This document shows positions 37,301 to 45,100 of a stretch of 64,000 nt of DNA, one piece after another. The stretch lies in contig OZ025257.1 of NCBI GenBank assembly GCA_964019135.1, positions 12,551,971-12,615,970 of the forward strand, written 5' to 3'. A program made the position numbers and the translations under genes. The notes below the pieces were generated by a model. The model searched no databases. It was not told the DNA's origin and saw only the letters and a program-made list of their open reading frames with translations. The stretch's first letter is position 1; every line of letters starts with the position of its first letter. The stretch comes from Arenicola marina (Eukaryota > Annelida > Polychaeta > Arenicolidae).

Positions 37301-40300
37301 AGGGTTGGGTGGGGGCAGTGTGGTGATTGGTGGTGGTGGTGCGGGGGTGGGAGTGGAGGCGGGAGCGCGGGAGCAGTCCGTACCATGCCTGTGGAAGTAG
37401 ACTAGACCGCACGGGCTGGAGTCGTGGTGGTGAAGGCAGCGGGTGGTGGTGATGGCGGTGGGGAGGAGGCGGTGGTTGTGGTGGGGGTGGGAGAGAAAGA
37501 GGGGGAGGTGGGGGGGAGGGAGGGTAGTGGAGGGTAAGAGGAAGGTCAGTCGGTGGGAGCTGCCGCCAACGGAGATTTTAAAGAACAAGGTCGGGACTGG
37601 TGGTCCCGGCCGATAAGCAGTCGCTCTTATCTCTCGCGGCAATCTGCGGCCTATCTGAAATAACATCTTCCGCTAATGGATTAATTCTACTGTTATCTGG
37701 CAAGGCAGGCGGGGTAATCTTTACATCGCCAGAGGCCTGGGCCGCGTATATATGAAGAAATGAAATCTCCGGGCGATAAAATCACTCCGACCGGCCGGCC
37801 GACAAGGGCGCCGCCGTCTAGCGGGGGAACATGTTGTCAGTAGATAGACTTATAGTGAAGGCGAAGTCAGATTGTCCGATCTTATACCAAACGGCCCAGT
37901 AATATTGACGGCTAATGTTACCTGCATGGTTTGCAAATTCGCATCACATATTGCACGGTTGTCGGTCGGTAGGCTAAACTATTTCACCATGGTACTGTCC
38001 AATATTGGTTTCCCTATAGTGAAACTCGCCAATAGATTTCGAGCTGTTTTGCCGTTACACCACGGCAGGTTACCCACGTTTGATGGTCAAGCCGCCATAA
38101 ATCGCGTGGTCTAACATCGGTAAAAAATGATGGTCTGCGGCAGACACAAATCAATGCTGCACTGAGATATTCTCTTTACAAAGGTGTTGTAATCCAGTGA
38201 ACAAATCAATGCAACTGGCTTCGAAGCGGTGTTTTATTTCCAACGCATGTCTGTATAGATGGACCACATATAATGCCCAAATGTGACACTACACACAGAT
38301 AGACGTGTGTCTCTCTTCATATCTCGCACTCACTTCGCTGCGGCTCACTGTAACACCAGTTCCGGGATAACCCCATCCCGCAATCTGCAACTTGGCATTT
38401 CGAAAATGGTCGCAGTATGTCAGTTTTCAGGAGGGGGGTGGGGGGGAGGGGGGAGGGGGGTTGACGTTTCATGCACAAGAATAATTCATTTTCTAGGATA
38501 TACATGTATCTGTCTAGAACATAAAACAAATACTTTGATGTTTCGAGGTGCCCAAATGCATGACCCTTATAAACTGGACAACCACATGGGCAATGCATCA
38601 CTGATGGCCTTATGAAGTTACTTTAACCTGTCCAAATTGTTCAACTTTCATATTCAAGTCAGTATTATTGGAACTCAAGTATCATTTTCTGCCATTTACT
38701 TTTCATTCCGTAGTAACATTGTGCAAATTTTCGTGATAATCCGCGTCATGCCTTATCCGCTCCCGTGATTACCACTGTCTGGGAAATAATAAATGCGTAT
38801 TAAATAGGATGCTTTAAACTTTGTGAGTCATATCATGACAATGACAATGGACAAGGTAGAGGGGAGCATTATCTCCATAAAGGAACCCCTTACTATTTGC
38901 GATGGGATCTTTATACCACAAAAACACAGACATTTGCATAGGGGAGGTTGGAACGACGCACCGGTCGCTTGGGCCGGCCAAGTAGAGCACTCGACAATAG
39001 CTGAGCGCGCTACCGACTGGGCCACCCAGGGCGACCCTCGATCATTTATTAAGTTGTTATGTAGTGTCGTGTCGTAAATTGACATTGGTGTTGGTAAACC
39101 TACCGCGTGGTGTCACGAACTAGTTATGCATGTACGGTAAAAAAAAATGAAAAAAAACGTTAATTGTCTTTTCCGGAGTTTTCCGGCTTTTTTCGTTGGA
39201 ATTTTGGCCGACGAAATCTGCTGCCATGCACTTGAACCAAAGAGTATGCCTTTACCATGCATGTACACAGACATAAAAAAAAACACGTAAAAGCAAAATC
39301 TGACATTTTCGGAGATGCATTTCCGCGCTGAAGTCAACATCACATCTATGATGATCTGCTCACCCCCCCCCCCCCACACACCCACACACTCCACCCCACC
39401 ACCCCCTCCTTTCTTCAACCTCTTTCTCCATCCATACCTTCACTGAATGACGTCGGCTACAGAAGTGCTGTATCTTTGGACGGTGGGTGCAGTATTGACT
39501 AAACGCCTTCTACACAGGACATCTGGCCAGTCGGCGATACCACCAGAGATACACATCTTATCTCGTTCCCTTATCCCGGGCCTCCATTATGCCCGTACCG
39601 CTTATCGCAGCCCAGCGATCTCCCGTCTGGCCCCCGAGTTGGAGGTACTGGGAAGGAATATTGCTCTCCTTCTGTGTACGAACGCCAGGAATTGGCGCGG
39701 TTTTAATGAAACTATCGTCTGCGTTTATAAGAGACGTTGTGGCGGTGAGGGAGAGATTCCATATCGATGTACACTGATAGGCTACTTACTCCACGGGGTC
39801 TAACATAGAGTTGCCCGACTCGATCTGGTTGTCGGAAGGTTAGACGAGTATCATGTTCAAGAATTATTACTGAACCCAAAACCTAAATACTGGCTGGGTG
39901 TTATACTGATATAGTTGAAGGTAATGCAAAATTTACCCGGTGAAGATAAATATATAAATGAACATTTTGCAAACGATTCGTAATTTTTGTCATTTATATA
40001 CATTTCGGTAAATACAGATGTCGCTATTTCATTTCCCAGCTGGATCTCCAACATCTTTTAGAAATCGACGATCAGATGATCAAATTTTAGTTTATTTATT
40101 TCGAAGTGTTGACGACGGTAGGCTATCGTCCCCCTCCACAACCCCCCCCCCCCCCCCACCCCTGCCCCCATATCTCCCGCCCGTAACGTTATCCACTAAC
40201 TCTGATCGGGTCCGATATAAAGGTTATGCACCATTGATCATTGATCTAAAGTTGCTGATGACGTAATCTTTTAGATTTAATCTTTTTCGTTTTATCACGC

Positions 40301-40569
40301 GGCAAATTCACCTCGGTACATGTTGAGTAATAATAATAAAACTAATACTGTAAGTTTGTCAGCGTAGCGAGGAGAGAACAGATCTAGCAGTCTGAGTAAG
40401 ACGCGACGACCCGATAGAAAACTTGACAGAAAAGGCATCATGCAACATAAAAACGTTATGGTAGGCTATATATATACATATCGACCTTACAAATCTCTAT
40501 CAAGAGGATTAACGGAAGATGAAACTCACGTTTCAGCGACTTGGGATGCAACTGTTTCCTTCGCGACAT
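6954..40569 (-). CDS. ZFPM: FOG/ZFPM (Friend of GATA) zinc-finger cofactor, six coding exons
   Basis: FOG proteins are nuclear cofactors that bind the N-terminal finger of GATA factors and recruit NuRD and CtBP. Coding exons, read 5' to 3' on the minus strand, are 40569-40530, 30470-30220, 23812-23686, 18479-17796, 10838-10668 and 10351-6954. Phases match at every junction; the sum is 4671 nt, giving 1556 aa. The order of parts matches vertebrate FOG1/2: N-terminal MSRRKQ motif, PR-like domain (about residues 80-165), Ser/Arg-rich linker, CCHC finger (about 372-393), mixed C2H2/CCHC fingers, PLDLT CtBP motif (776-780) and a last CCHC finger (1521-1542) ending in AHKKYYCSSHA as in human FOG1. 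Vertebrate FOGs are about 1000-1150 aa, so this one is longer because of low-complexity linkers. Homology is from recalled family sequence; exon joins are inferred from splice signals. No canonical AATAAA was noticed close after the stop. Confidence 0.93.
9285..9299 (-). other. ZFPM: CtBP-binding motif PLDLT within FOG
   Basis: Residues 776-780 are PLDLT, followed by VKK. CtBP docks on PxDLS-type peptides; human FOG1 has PIDLSKK at an equivalent place between fingers. The Thr at the last position is a tolerated variant in other CtBP partners. Confidence 0.75.
10352..10667 (-). other. FOG intron 5
   Basis: 316-bp AT-rich intron with GTAAGG donor and CTTCAG acceptor. Nothing else seen. Confidence 0.85.
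10668..10838 (-). CDS. ZFPM: FOG coding exon 5 (first CCHC finger)
   Basis: This 171-nt exon has acceptor TTTGTGTTTTAG and donor GTAAGG at 10667. It encodes one finger, CMFCGVRFSSLITLQAHIMY followed by YC (residues about 372-393). The CxxC-12-H-x4-C spacing is the FOG-type CCHC finger used to contact GATA factors. A Ser/Lys-rich tail follows. Phase 1 exit matches the last exon. Confidence 0.9.
12243..14200. other. Strand-asymmetric C-rich / G-rich / C-rich tract in FOG intron 4
   Basis: 12243-12955 is almost purely C-rich on the plus strand, with drifting CCCCCATCCCC-type units. 13020-13505 is G-rich (many G runs of 4-11). 13510-14180 is C-rich again. Switches occur at about 12960-13020 and 13505. 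The open frames here are composition artefacts. Confidence 0.85.
15266..15400 (+). repeat. Dispersed repeat, copy 1
   Basis: It contains GGCAATTTTTGGGGATCGTT and AATTCCTGGTTCAACGCGAA, then GACCCTTTGCCTATTTACCG and AGTCTGTGA. An inverted copy with roughly 85% identity lies at about 36885-36995. Further GGGGATTCGCGATT-like phrases follow to 15505. Confidence 0.7.
17796..18479 (-). CDS. ZFPM: FOG coding exon 4 (end of PR-like domain, Ser/Arg-rich linker)
   Basis: This 684-nt exon has acceptor TTTCTATTGCAG and donor GTAAGT at 17795. The first 25 residues, with EVTRDLAPGTELVAML, finish the PR-like domain (compare CRVTKPVPAGGLLSVLL in FOG1). The rest (about residues 165-367) is rich in Ser, Arg, Asp and His without fingers and is probably disordered. 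The exon ends in phase 1, giving Arg with exon 5. A 32/36-bp minisatellite lies only about 90 bp upstream of this acceptor in the sense direction. Confidence 0.88.
18571..19728. repeat. 32/36-bp minisatellite in FOG intron 3
   Basis: About 34 units of 32 bp, or 36 bp when an extra ACAG is present. The plus-strand core is ACAGACAGACATCACC then TTCCACACACCTGTAC. Each unit has a CACCTG E-box-type hexamer. Units are nearly identical, with scattered single changes. Read in the FOG sense direction each unit contains TCTGTCTGTGTACAG, which resembles a 3' splice site, and AAGGTGATG, which resembles a donor. Long open frames across it on both strands come from the repeat and are not genes. Confidence 0.97.
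20644..20666. repeat. Perfect 10-bp GC-rich hairpin
   Basis: AGACCCCCGT, loop AAG, ACGGGGGTCT, in FOG intron 3. Confidence 0.8.
21757..21955. repeat. Degenerate G-rich tandem repeat
   Basis: Three to four units of about 65 bp. Each starts with an ACATGTGTTC-like phrase (AACATGTGTTCCTATTATGA; AACATGTGTTCTTGTTAAGA; AACGTGTGTTCATATTGTGA; then ATATGTTTTCATTATTATTG) and continues into a G run of 8-14. It lies in FOG intron 3. Confidence 0.65.
22501..22692 (+). mobile_element. tRNA-derived SINE, copy A
   Basis: The head ATAGCTCAGTGGGTTAGAGC is a pol III A-box region like a tRNA D-arm; the B-box is decayed. The body CCCATGTCCTTCTTCGCAAA, then AGTAGGGGGTTACCCCCGGG, is shared with copy C at 47.7 kb. 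The tail has GTGGTTAAA three times and TCCTGAATATA. The GGGGGTTACCCCC palindrome is intact. Confidence 0.8.
22774..22975 (+). mobile_element. tRNA-derived SINE, copy B
   Basis: The A-box region is GGCCCAGTGGGTAGCGCG and the B-box GGTTCGAATCC is perfect. The body AAAGATCCCATGATTTTCTT and end GGCGATATGAGTCAC are related to copies A, C and D but more distant. It lies about 80 bp after copy A in the same direction. Confidence 0.75.
23289..23533. mobile_element. Small non-autonomous DNA transposon (MITE), hAT-like ends
   Basis: The left end CAGTGGCAGATCCATG and the right end (reverse complement) CAGTGGCGGTTCCAGG are inverted repeats. Both are directly flanked by the same 6 bp, CATATA (23283-23288 and 23534-23539), a probable target duplication. 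It is about 245 bp with no coding capacity. Ends starting CAGTGGCGG occur on hAT-type elements, but hAT usually leaves 8-bp duplications, so the superfamily is tentative. Confidence 0.6.
23686..23812 (-). CDS. ZFPM: FOG coding exon 3 (PR-like domain core)
   Basis: This 127-nt exon has acceptor CCCCTGCAG (preceded by a C-rich polypyrimidine tract) and donor GTAAGC. It encodes about residues 98-140, including GGRWMSLLPTPRHSPDTNCV, which has the W-M-x-L...D-x-N pattern of a PR/SET-like fold as in FOG1. The first codon is TTG inside the exon, not a start. The exit phase of one base joins the two-base entry of exon 4. Confidence 0.85.
23995..24078 (-). other. tRNA-like sequence (tRNA pseudogene or SINE head)
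   Basis: Minus strand: CCTCGTGTAATGGTCAGCGA gives an A-box, and GGGGTTCGATTCTGGG gives a B-box and T-arm about 35 nt later. The length is about 75 nt. The acceptor ends do not pair well and the anticodon loop lacks a clear U33, so a working tRNA gene is unlikely. Confidence 0.45.
24525..24625. promoter_or_regulatory. GATA-motif cluster in FOG intron 2 (second)
   Basis: Four GATAA/TTATC sites lie in 101 bp of non-repetitive sequence (24525, 24544, 24565, 24621), close to FOG exon 3. Confidence 0.3.
24930..25440. other. C-rich low-complexity tract in FOG intron 2
   Basis: C/T/A-rich plus strand with CCCCACCCC-type drift and almost no G. No gene. Confidence 0.85.
26914..27145. promoter_or_regulatory. 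GATA-motif cluster in FOG intron 2 (first)
   Basis: Seven GATAA/TTATC sites lie in 232 bp (26914, 26924, 26934, 26978, 27107, 27117, 27141), with three spaced exactly 10 bp apart at the start. Confidence 0.35.
27197..27228. repeat. (ATCT)n microsatellite
   Basis: ATCT repeated about seven times, followed by CCAGCAATCTATCTG, in FOG intron 2. Confidence 0.9.
28181..28315. repeat. 135-bp spacer, copy 1
   Basis: Non-75-bp sequence between array blocks 1 and 2. It is AT-rich with TTTTATTATTTTATCC, and nearly identical to copy 2. Confidence 0.9.
29441..29575. repeat. 135-bp spacer, copy 2
   Basis: Essentially the same sequence as copy 1, which implies recent duplication of block plus spacer. Confidence 0.9.
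29951..30085. repeat. 135-bp spacer, copy 3 (diverged edge copy)
   Basis: Same spacer with several substitutions, for example AAATCCGAAAAC and CATACAGTTT. No 75-bp unit follows, so this is the outer edge of the array, 134 bp from the donor side of FOG exon 2. Confidence 0.88.
30220..30470 (-). CDS. ZFPM: FOG coding exon 2 (acidic N-terminus, start of PR-like domain)
   Basis: The acceptor is TCTCGATAG at 30471 and the donor is AAG followed by GTACCG at 30219. The 251 nt encode about residues 14-97. They begin ESEDELATL and include AAGLVLGPYRGNLRQGSPSS, which parallels the LATGLSWGPFHGSVQTRASS stretch of human FOG1. The exon ends in phase 0, matching exon 3. It sits between two minisatellite arrays, one ending at about 30085 and one starting at about 30877. 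Confidence 0.85.
30877..32204. repeat. 46-bp minisatellite with a CACGTG palindrome in nearly every unit
   Basis: About 29 units of 46 bp with the core GATACCCAATCAACACGTG followed by TTATC and a variable CCTGAACTAAAG part. The 10-bp palindrome AACACGTGTT is kept in almost all units; one has CATGTG, two have TACGTG, and one has GTATTC after it. Two subtypes alternate (AAAGGCTCAGCG and AAAGAATCAACG). The array lies in FOG intron 1, about 400 bp before exon 2. Confidence 0.96.
32460..33235. other. C-rich low-complexity tract in FOG intron 1
   Basis: Plus strand rich in CCCCACCCC and ACCACCCCA phrases with degenerate repetition. It lies between the 46-bp array and the GATA cluster at 33317. Confidence 0.85.
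33317..33423. promoter_or_regulatory. GATA-motif cluster in FOG intron 1
   Basis: Six GATAA/TTATC sites lie in 107 bp: 33317, 33333, 33354, 33384, 33393 and 33419. About 0.2 would be expected for random equal-base sequence. More sites follow at 33674 and 33797. It is a candidate GATA-responsive enhancer of the gene for a GATA cofactor. Function is inference. Confidence 0.4.
36091..36290. other. Assembly gap (200 N)
   Basis: Exactly 200 undetermined bases inside FOG intron 1; real size unknown. Open frames that cross it are meaningless. Confidence 0.99.
36880..37000 (-). repeat. Dispersed repeat, copy 2 (inverted relative to copy 1)
   Basis: Minus strand: GGCAATTTTTGGGGATCATT, ATTCCTGGTTCAACGCGAAG, ACCCTTTCCCTATTTACCGC, AACAGTCTGTGA. 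It aligns with the 15.3-kb copy over about 115 bp. The family was not recognised. Confidence 0.7.
37612..37697. promoter_or_regulatory. GATA and homeodomain-type motif group in FOG intron 1
   Basis: GATAAG at 37612, CTTATC at 37626 and TTATC at 37693, with TAATGGATTAATT between. Complex sequence inside an otherwise low-complexity intron. Confidence 0.3.
38822..39043 (-). mobile_element. tRNA-derived SINE, copy D (decayed, minus strand)
   Basis: Read on the minus strand: GTGGCCCAGTCGGTAGCGCG (A-box region), a decayed B-box CGTTCCAACC, body AAAGATCCCAT, AGTAAGGGGTTCC, and end CATGATATGACTCAC. The order of parts equals copies A-C. Confidence 0.65.
40530..40569 (-). CDS. ZFPM: FOG coding exon 1 (NuRD-recruitment motif)
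   Basis: This 40-nt coding stretch starts at the ATG at 40569 and reads MSRRKQLHPKSLK plus one base, then a strong donor GTGAGT at 40529. Vertebrate FOG1 begins MSRRKQSNPRQIKR, the short peptide that binds the RbAp48/NuRD complex. Phase 1 here joins exactly to the two-base start of the exon at 30470, restoring an Arg codon (CGA). Any 5' UTR lies above 40569. It is far too short for ORF finders and is recognisable only by family knowledge. Confidence 0.85.
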
Positions 40570-42123
40570 GTCTACTATATGCCAATGAGGGTCAGTGAGT
40601 CAGTCACAGCCACTAGGAGTTGATGCAACGCGCGCCGCCCAGCGGTCGGTCACACTAAAGCCCTCCCCTCTGCCCGCCAGCGCTTTATTCCCGCTCCTTG
40701 CCTCTCTGCCACGGTTCAGCGCCGAGGAACTCGCTCACTACCTGCTGCCCTCTACGGCCACAGCCCCTCCCTCCCTCCATCTGCCTCCCACACCGCTACT
40801 GAAACCACAGCCCCCCCCCCCCCCTCCCGCTCCCTCTCCCTCCCTCCTCTCCCTCCCCCTCGCACACCGTTACCGAACCCTTAACTCCTCCCTCCCACCC
40901 CCGAGCTGCGAAGCCAGCCCTACCGCTAGACACCACCCCCTCGGCTTTTAGCATGCCCGCCGCCGCACGCAAAAGCTTGCGACTGCCATTCGTTTGCCAC
41001 CCCCATTCCATCGCTACCTCCTCTCCGGGCCCCTCTCCCCCCCGCCACCCACCATCGACTGCCTGCGCGGTGACCCCCACATGAAAACAGAGCAAGGCTG
41101 CGCGATGACCTGAGCCTCGTTTTCGGAAAAACCAAAATGGCGTCTCATTTTATGGGGAGAGAGGATGAAGCTGAAATGGCGAGAGATACGAGGTAAATAA
41201 CAGGTCTTGCTGTGAAGTTTACGCATGTACGCAGACGCTAGTGACTTCTGAGCAGCATAGTGCACACATATATCAGATTTACATGGCCGCATTGTGTGTT
41301 TTATGGACTGAAATAGCGTAAACATGACTGTCACGAAACTTCAATGAAGGCTGTTTTGAACGAGACGTGACAGAATCAGAATGTCGCTTGCTTGCCACTC
41401 TGTCTTTGGTGTGTAAGTACATAACATAAGACGGAAATGACTGTTGTTGTGTTATAAATAGAACTGATCTCTGCACTGGACCAATATAATTCGAATAGTG
41501 TATCTATACCGCTTAATGATGATTATTATCGAGTCGCAGGTTCAGTGATGATTTCTGACACCCTACACGGGTACGGTATGATTGCGAGGTGCGGTGTCTG
41601 TGCGCCTGCTTGAGTTATGGTCAGGTGCCCGAGCTTGGGGGCAGTCAATGATTTGGCATCGCGTTATTGCTAGATGAGGGTTATAGACAATCAATATGTA
41701 CACTCATGGCTTAACAGTTTGGTTATTGAGAACAATCTTGTGGAGGAACAATCCTGAAGAGCGCCCTCCATCACCCCCTTACTTGTTCATTAATAAAAAA
41801 TACCCCTTCTACCACTGAATCCGACCCTGGACTGGGCTAATCTTAAAAAACTAAATACCCCCAGTATTTAGTTTTTTAAGTTTAGTCATGCTTCGGAAAT
41901 ATCTGACAATATTCATGTATTACTTAGATATTTTAAAATCAAACAAACTGTTCTTGGTCTGTCGTACTGTCTATTCTTGGCTGGGGAGAGCGGGCGAGGA
42001 GGCAAGGAGAACTAAAGTCTTAAAATGATTTAACAACTAAGTTACAAGGTTTTTAAGCCAATGTACAATACATGAAGTTGCTATTCTATCCTGCAGGTGA
42101 TTCAAGTTTGGACCACTTCAGTG
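40570..42123. promoter_or_regulatory. Head-to-head interval between FOG and the ZNF341-like gene
   Basis: The two start codons are 1.55 kb apart and point outward. The interval holds a C-rich stretch (40800-41060), a YY1-like CAAAATGGCG at 41134 with a possible plus-strand exon ending at the donor GTAAAT (41193), a TATAAATA box at 41453-41460 on the plus strand, and the hairpin at 41842. The transcription starts themselves cannot be seen. Confidence 0.4.
41842..41880. repeat. Perfect 17-bp inverted repeat (hairpin)
   Basis: CTTAAAAAACTAAATAC at 41842-41858 and GTATTTAGTTTTTTAAG at 41864-41880 pair perfectly around the loop CCCCA. It lies about 240 bp before the coding start of the ZNF341-like gene. 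Confidence 0.9.
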
Positions 42124-42172
42124 ATGTCGAGGATGGCACACAATGAGAAGAATGCTTCAGATATGTCCTTGG
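42124..42172 (+). CDS. ZNF341: ZNF341-like first coding exon (start uncertain)
   Basis: ATG at 42124 reads MSRMAHNEKNASDMSL plus one base, then donor GTAATA at 42173. Phase 1 joins the two-base start of the exon at 42340 to make Asp. A second in-frame ATG at 42133 (MAHNEKN) has A at -3 and G at +4, a better initiation context. The exon may start at 42097 after CTGCAG; the frame stays open back to that acceptor, so an upstream coding exon cannot be fully excluded. Confidence 0.55.
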
Positions 42173-45100
42173 GTAATATAGTATTTTATCTTTGTTCTTA
42201 ATTTTTCCTAGCACCATTGAAAAGACAACATAAAAGACAACATAGAAGCCATGAGTGCATAAAAATAGCCTAAAGCACCCAAATTACTTATTTATTTATT
42301 GTATTTTGATTTTTCTTGTCTATTTTCCCACTCTTTCAGATGAAGAGGACAGACATCAATGTGGGAGGTGTAAAGCCGTCTTTGTGTCAATCGATACCTA
42401 CTTCACTCACAAGAAGAATAAATCGTGTCGGAGAACCAATGCCACTGCTGATGACCAGACGTTGTCTGAGGTCGGGCAGAGTGTCCTGGGGGAAGGATGC
42501 CAGGATACGGCGGACAGCGACCCCAAGCGGGGAGAAGTGGAGTCAAGTGACCAATCCCACAAGAGACACGTGGTTGCGCCATTGGACGCGCCGCCGAGGA
42601 AGAAACCGAGGGTGGAGCAACGTCTAAGTACGGAAAGGAACTATGAGGCGGAACCACGGTTACTCTTAGAACCAAGGTTGAGAGTGGCATGTGAGGAAAC
42701 AGTCGAACAGACGGCTGATTTAGATTGCGTCGGCGCCGTGATAGGAACGACAGATGGAGGAAACCTAGACAAATCCGGAAGCAGCACACGACACAGCTCA
42801 AAGCTGGGGCAGCCAAAGTCCCTGCCAGAGCCGCGTAGCGAGCAGGGTGAGACCAGTCGCCCTAGGGTTAGAGGTCGCCCCAGCGGTAGGGGTCGTCGGA
42901 AATCCACCCTTCGCTGTGTGCCAGGCGCCGCGTCGCCGCAGAGATTGCCTACGAGCAATGGGTCACGGGTTTGTGAGCCTGAGGCCCCGGATGGCCTCGC
43001 TAAGGCTGGGCGTATTGGCCGTGAGGGGGGAATGGCGGCCACTAACGGGGCATCCTCGGCTGTTGGTACATCCAGCGCTCGCCAGGGGACCGGCGATATT
43101 CCCGCGGAAGGTGCTGGTGATAAGAACGCGGATGCCAACGTTAGTGAACTATTTGACCGGGGAGAGTGTAACTCTCGACCGCCACCCGATGGGGTTGCAC
43201 CGGCGAGGCGCGGAGAACGGCAGGTTCGTCACCCCGCAGGCGCCACGCCGCTGGTACAAGGCTATGGTGGCGACGCCACCCATGGCGTGCGAGAGAACCC
43301 GGATGGACCCCCCGTGGGTGTGAGAGCATCCCTCAGACCCAGGAGGTCGGCTCCGAAAAAAATGTGGGCCGATTTCTACCAGGAGAGCGAGTTATGTGGT
43401 GGAGAGGTCAGTAACTCGGAGAGAGAAGATGAAGAAGGTGACGACGAAGAAGAGCAACAAACGGAGGAGATGGGTGATGAAGAGGGTCGCTCCGTCAGAA
43501 GCAGTAACCTTGGCGACCAACGGGAGAGGAAAGCCGAGACCCGATCCTCCAGACGCCGTCGTGGACGTCCGAAGAAAAGCGCGACTGCATCTACCTCTAC
43601 CTCACGCCGTAAGACGGTCGCGACTGCGTCCAGCTCTTCCTCTGCATCACGCCGTAAAACCGTCGCGGACGAATCTACGGGCGCATCACCCCCGTTCCGG
43701 CGACGCGGCCGACCGCGGAAAGCTGCTGCTACGGGGGGCGTGTCGCCTATAGCGGGACACCAGTGCCCGGAATGCCCCTTCTTCTGTGACGTCACAGTAG
43801 ACTTCGACCGCCACTTGCGGGTCGAACATAACATGAGCGGCTACATTTGCGGCCAATGTCACGTGCCCTTCCGTGATAAGTACAAGCTGAAGCGCCACCT
43901 GGAGAGCAAGAAGTGCGTGAAAACAGACACCGCGTCGGCAAAACCTCCGCGCTATATGAAATTCCCATCCAGCAGTAGAATCTACAAACATGAGACAACC
44001 GAAGCGGATGGGCAAGCGAAGCGCGATTTGCCTGGCAACGGATCCCATTTAATCGCTGACAGTTCCATTGATGAGCGATCCGGGCGGAATACAAAGGACG
44101 TCCCGATGGAATCAGCCGAGTTCCGGTGCCGGAAGTGTGACTGTAAATTTGAGACTTACAGGGACATCTGCGCTCACATCCGGACCCACCGCGGCCTCTT
44201 CCCCGGCGTCTGCCGCTTCTGCGGCCGCTGGTTCCGAACAAAGTTCAGCCTTTGGCGTCACGTGACGTCTTCCATACACGACAACGTGGGTGAGGACGCT
44301 CTGGACGCGATCCGGAAAGATTTGGACGAGGCCCGGATTTGCTGGGAAGGCGGCGGGTCGGTCAATCCAGATGGTTACCGCCGCTTGCAATGCTCCCACT
44401 GCGGCTCCCATTTCTCCTCCCGGCAGCTCTACCAGCGACATCTCAAGAAGTGCGGTGGCGCCACCAGTGCAAGCTCAAGCGCGCAGTCTCCAGCCGCCAG
44501 GCGGCGCTTCGCCTGTTCCGACTGCGGAACCACTTTCTACCACCGGTCGGTTATGGAGAAGCATCTGTCGACGTGCGGGCGGGAGGAGGGCGGGCTTACG
44601 TGTGGGGTGTGTCGGCGGACCTACACCCAGCCCAGCCACCTGCTCAGGCACCGTGAGCGCCTGCACGTCCCCGTCCCCCAGGCTCCCGCCGACGTCATGG
44701 CGCAGGTGGCTCGAAGAGAATCCTTCCCACTCTCCACCTCCTCTGCCCCCGCTTTCGCCTCCGCCTCTGCCCCCGCCTCCTCCTCTGCCCCCACCTCCGC
44801 CTCCTCTGTCCGCCAAGACGTCGTGACGTCACAAGCGATGCTTTCTATGCTGTCGGCGGAGTTGACTAGCAGTGGCGACACCCGGCGAGTGGATTACAAG
44901 GCTACGAACGCACAGAACGGAATCAGATGTGAGGAAAACAGTCAGACCAATGGCGGTGTAACTATAGGGGGCACTGCTGGATGTACTGGAGATGGGGATG
45001 CTGATAAACGTCTCGCTCGCGTAGCACACGGCGAAGACGCCGTCGACGGGGACGCCCACCACGTGAAGGCAGAAGAAACTGAATTGCCCGCCAAAAAGGG

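Larger units (their letters stand above)
30471..40529 (-). other. FOG intron 1
   Basis: About 10 kb with the 46-bp array, a C-rich tract, GATA clusters, the assembly gap, dispersed repeat copy 2 and SINE copy D. 33.8-35.5 kb and 37.8-38.8 kb are unique with nothing recognised. Confidence 0.75.

Noticed and set aside
41137-41192. Short plus-strand frame MASHFMGREDEAEMARDTR ending at a GTAAAT donor, as first coding exon of the ZNF341-like gene
   Set aside because: Joined to the acceptor at 42097 it meets a stop at once. It may be 5' UTR with a short upstream frame, but not the coding start.
42255-42339. Met at 42255 as protein start of the ZNF341-like gene
   Set aside because: The hydrophobic stretch it adds is the intron's polypyrimidine tract before CCACTCTTTCAG; the splice junction at 42340 fits the upstream exon phase.
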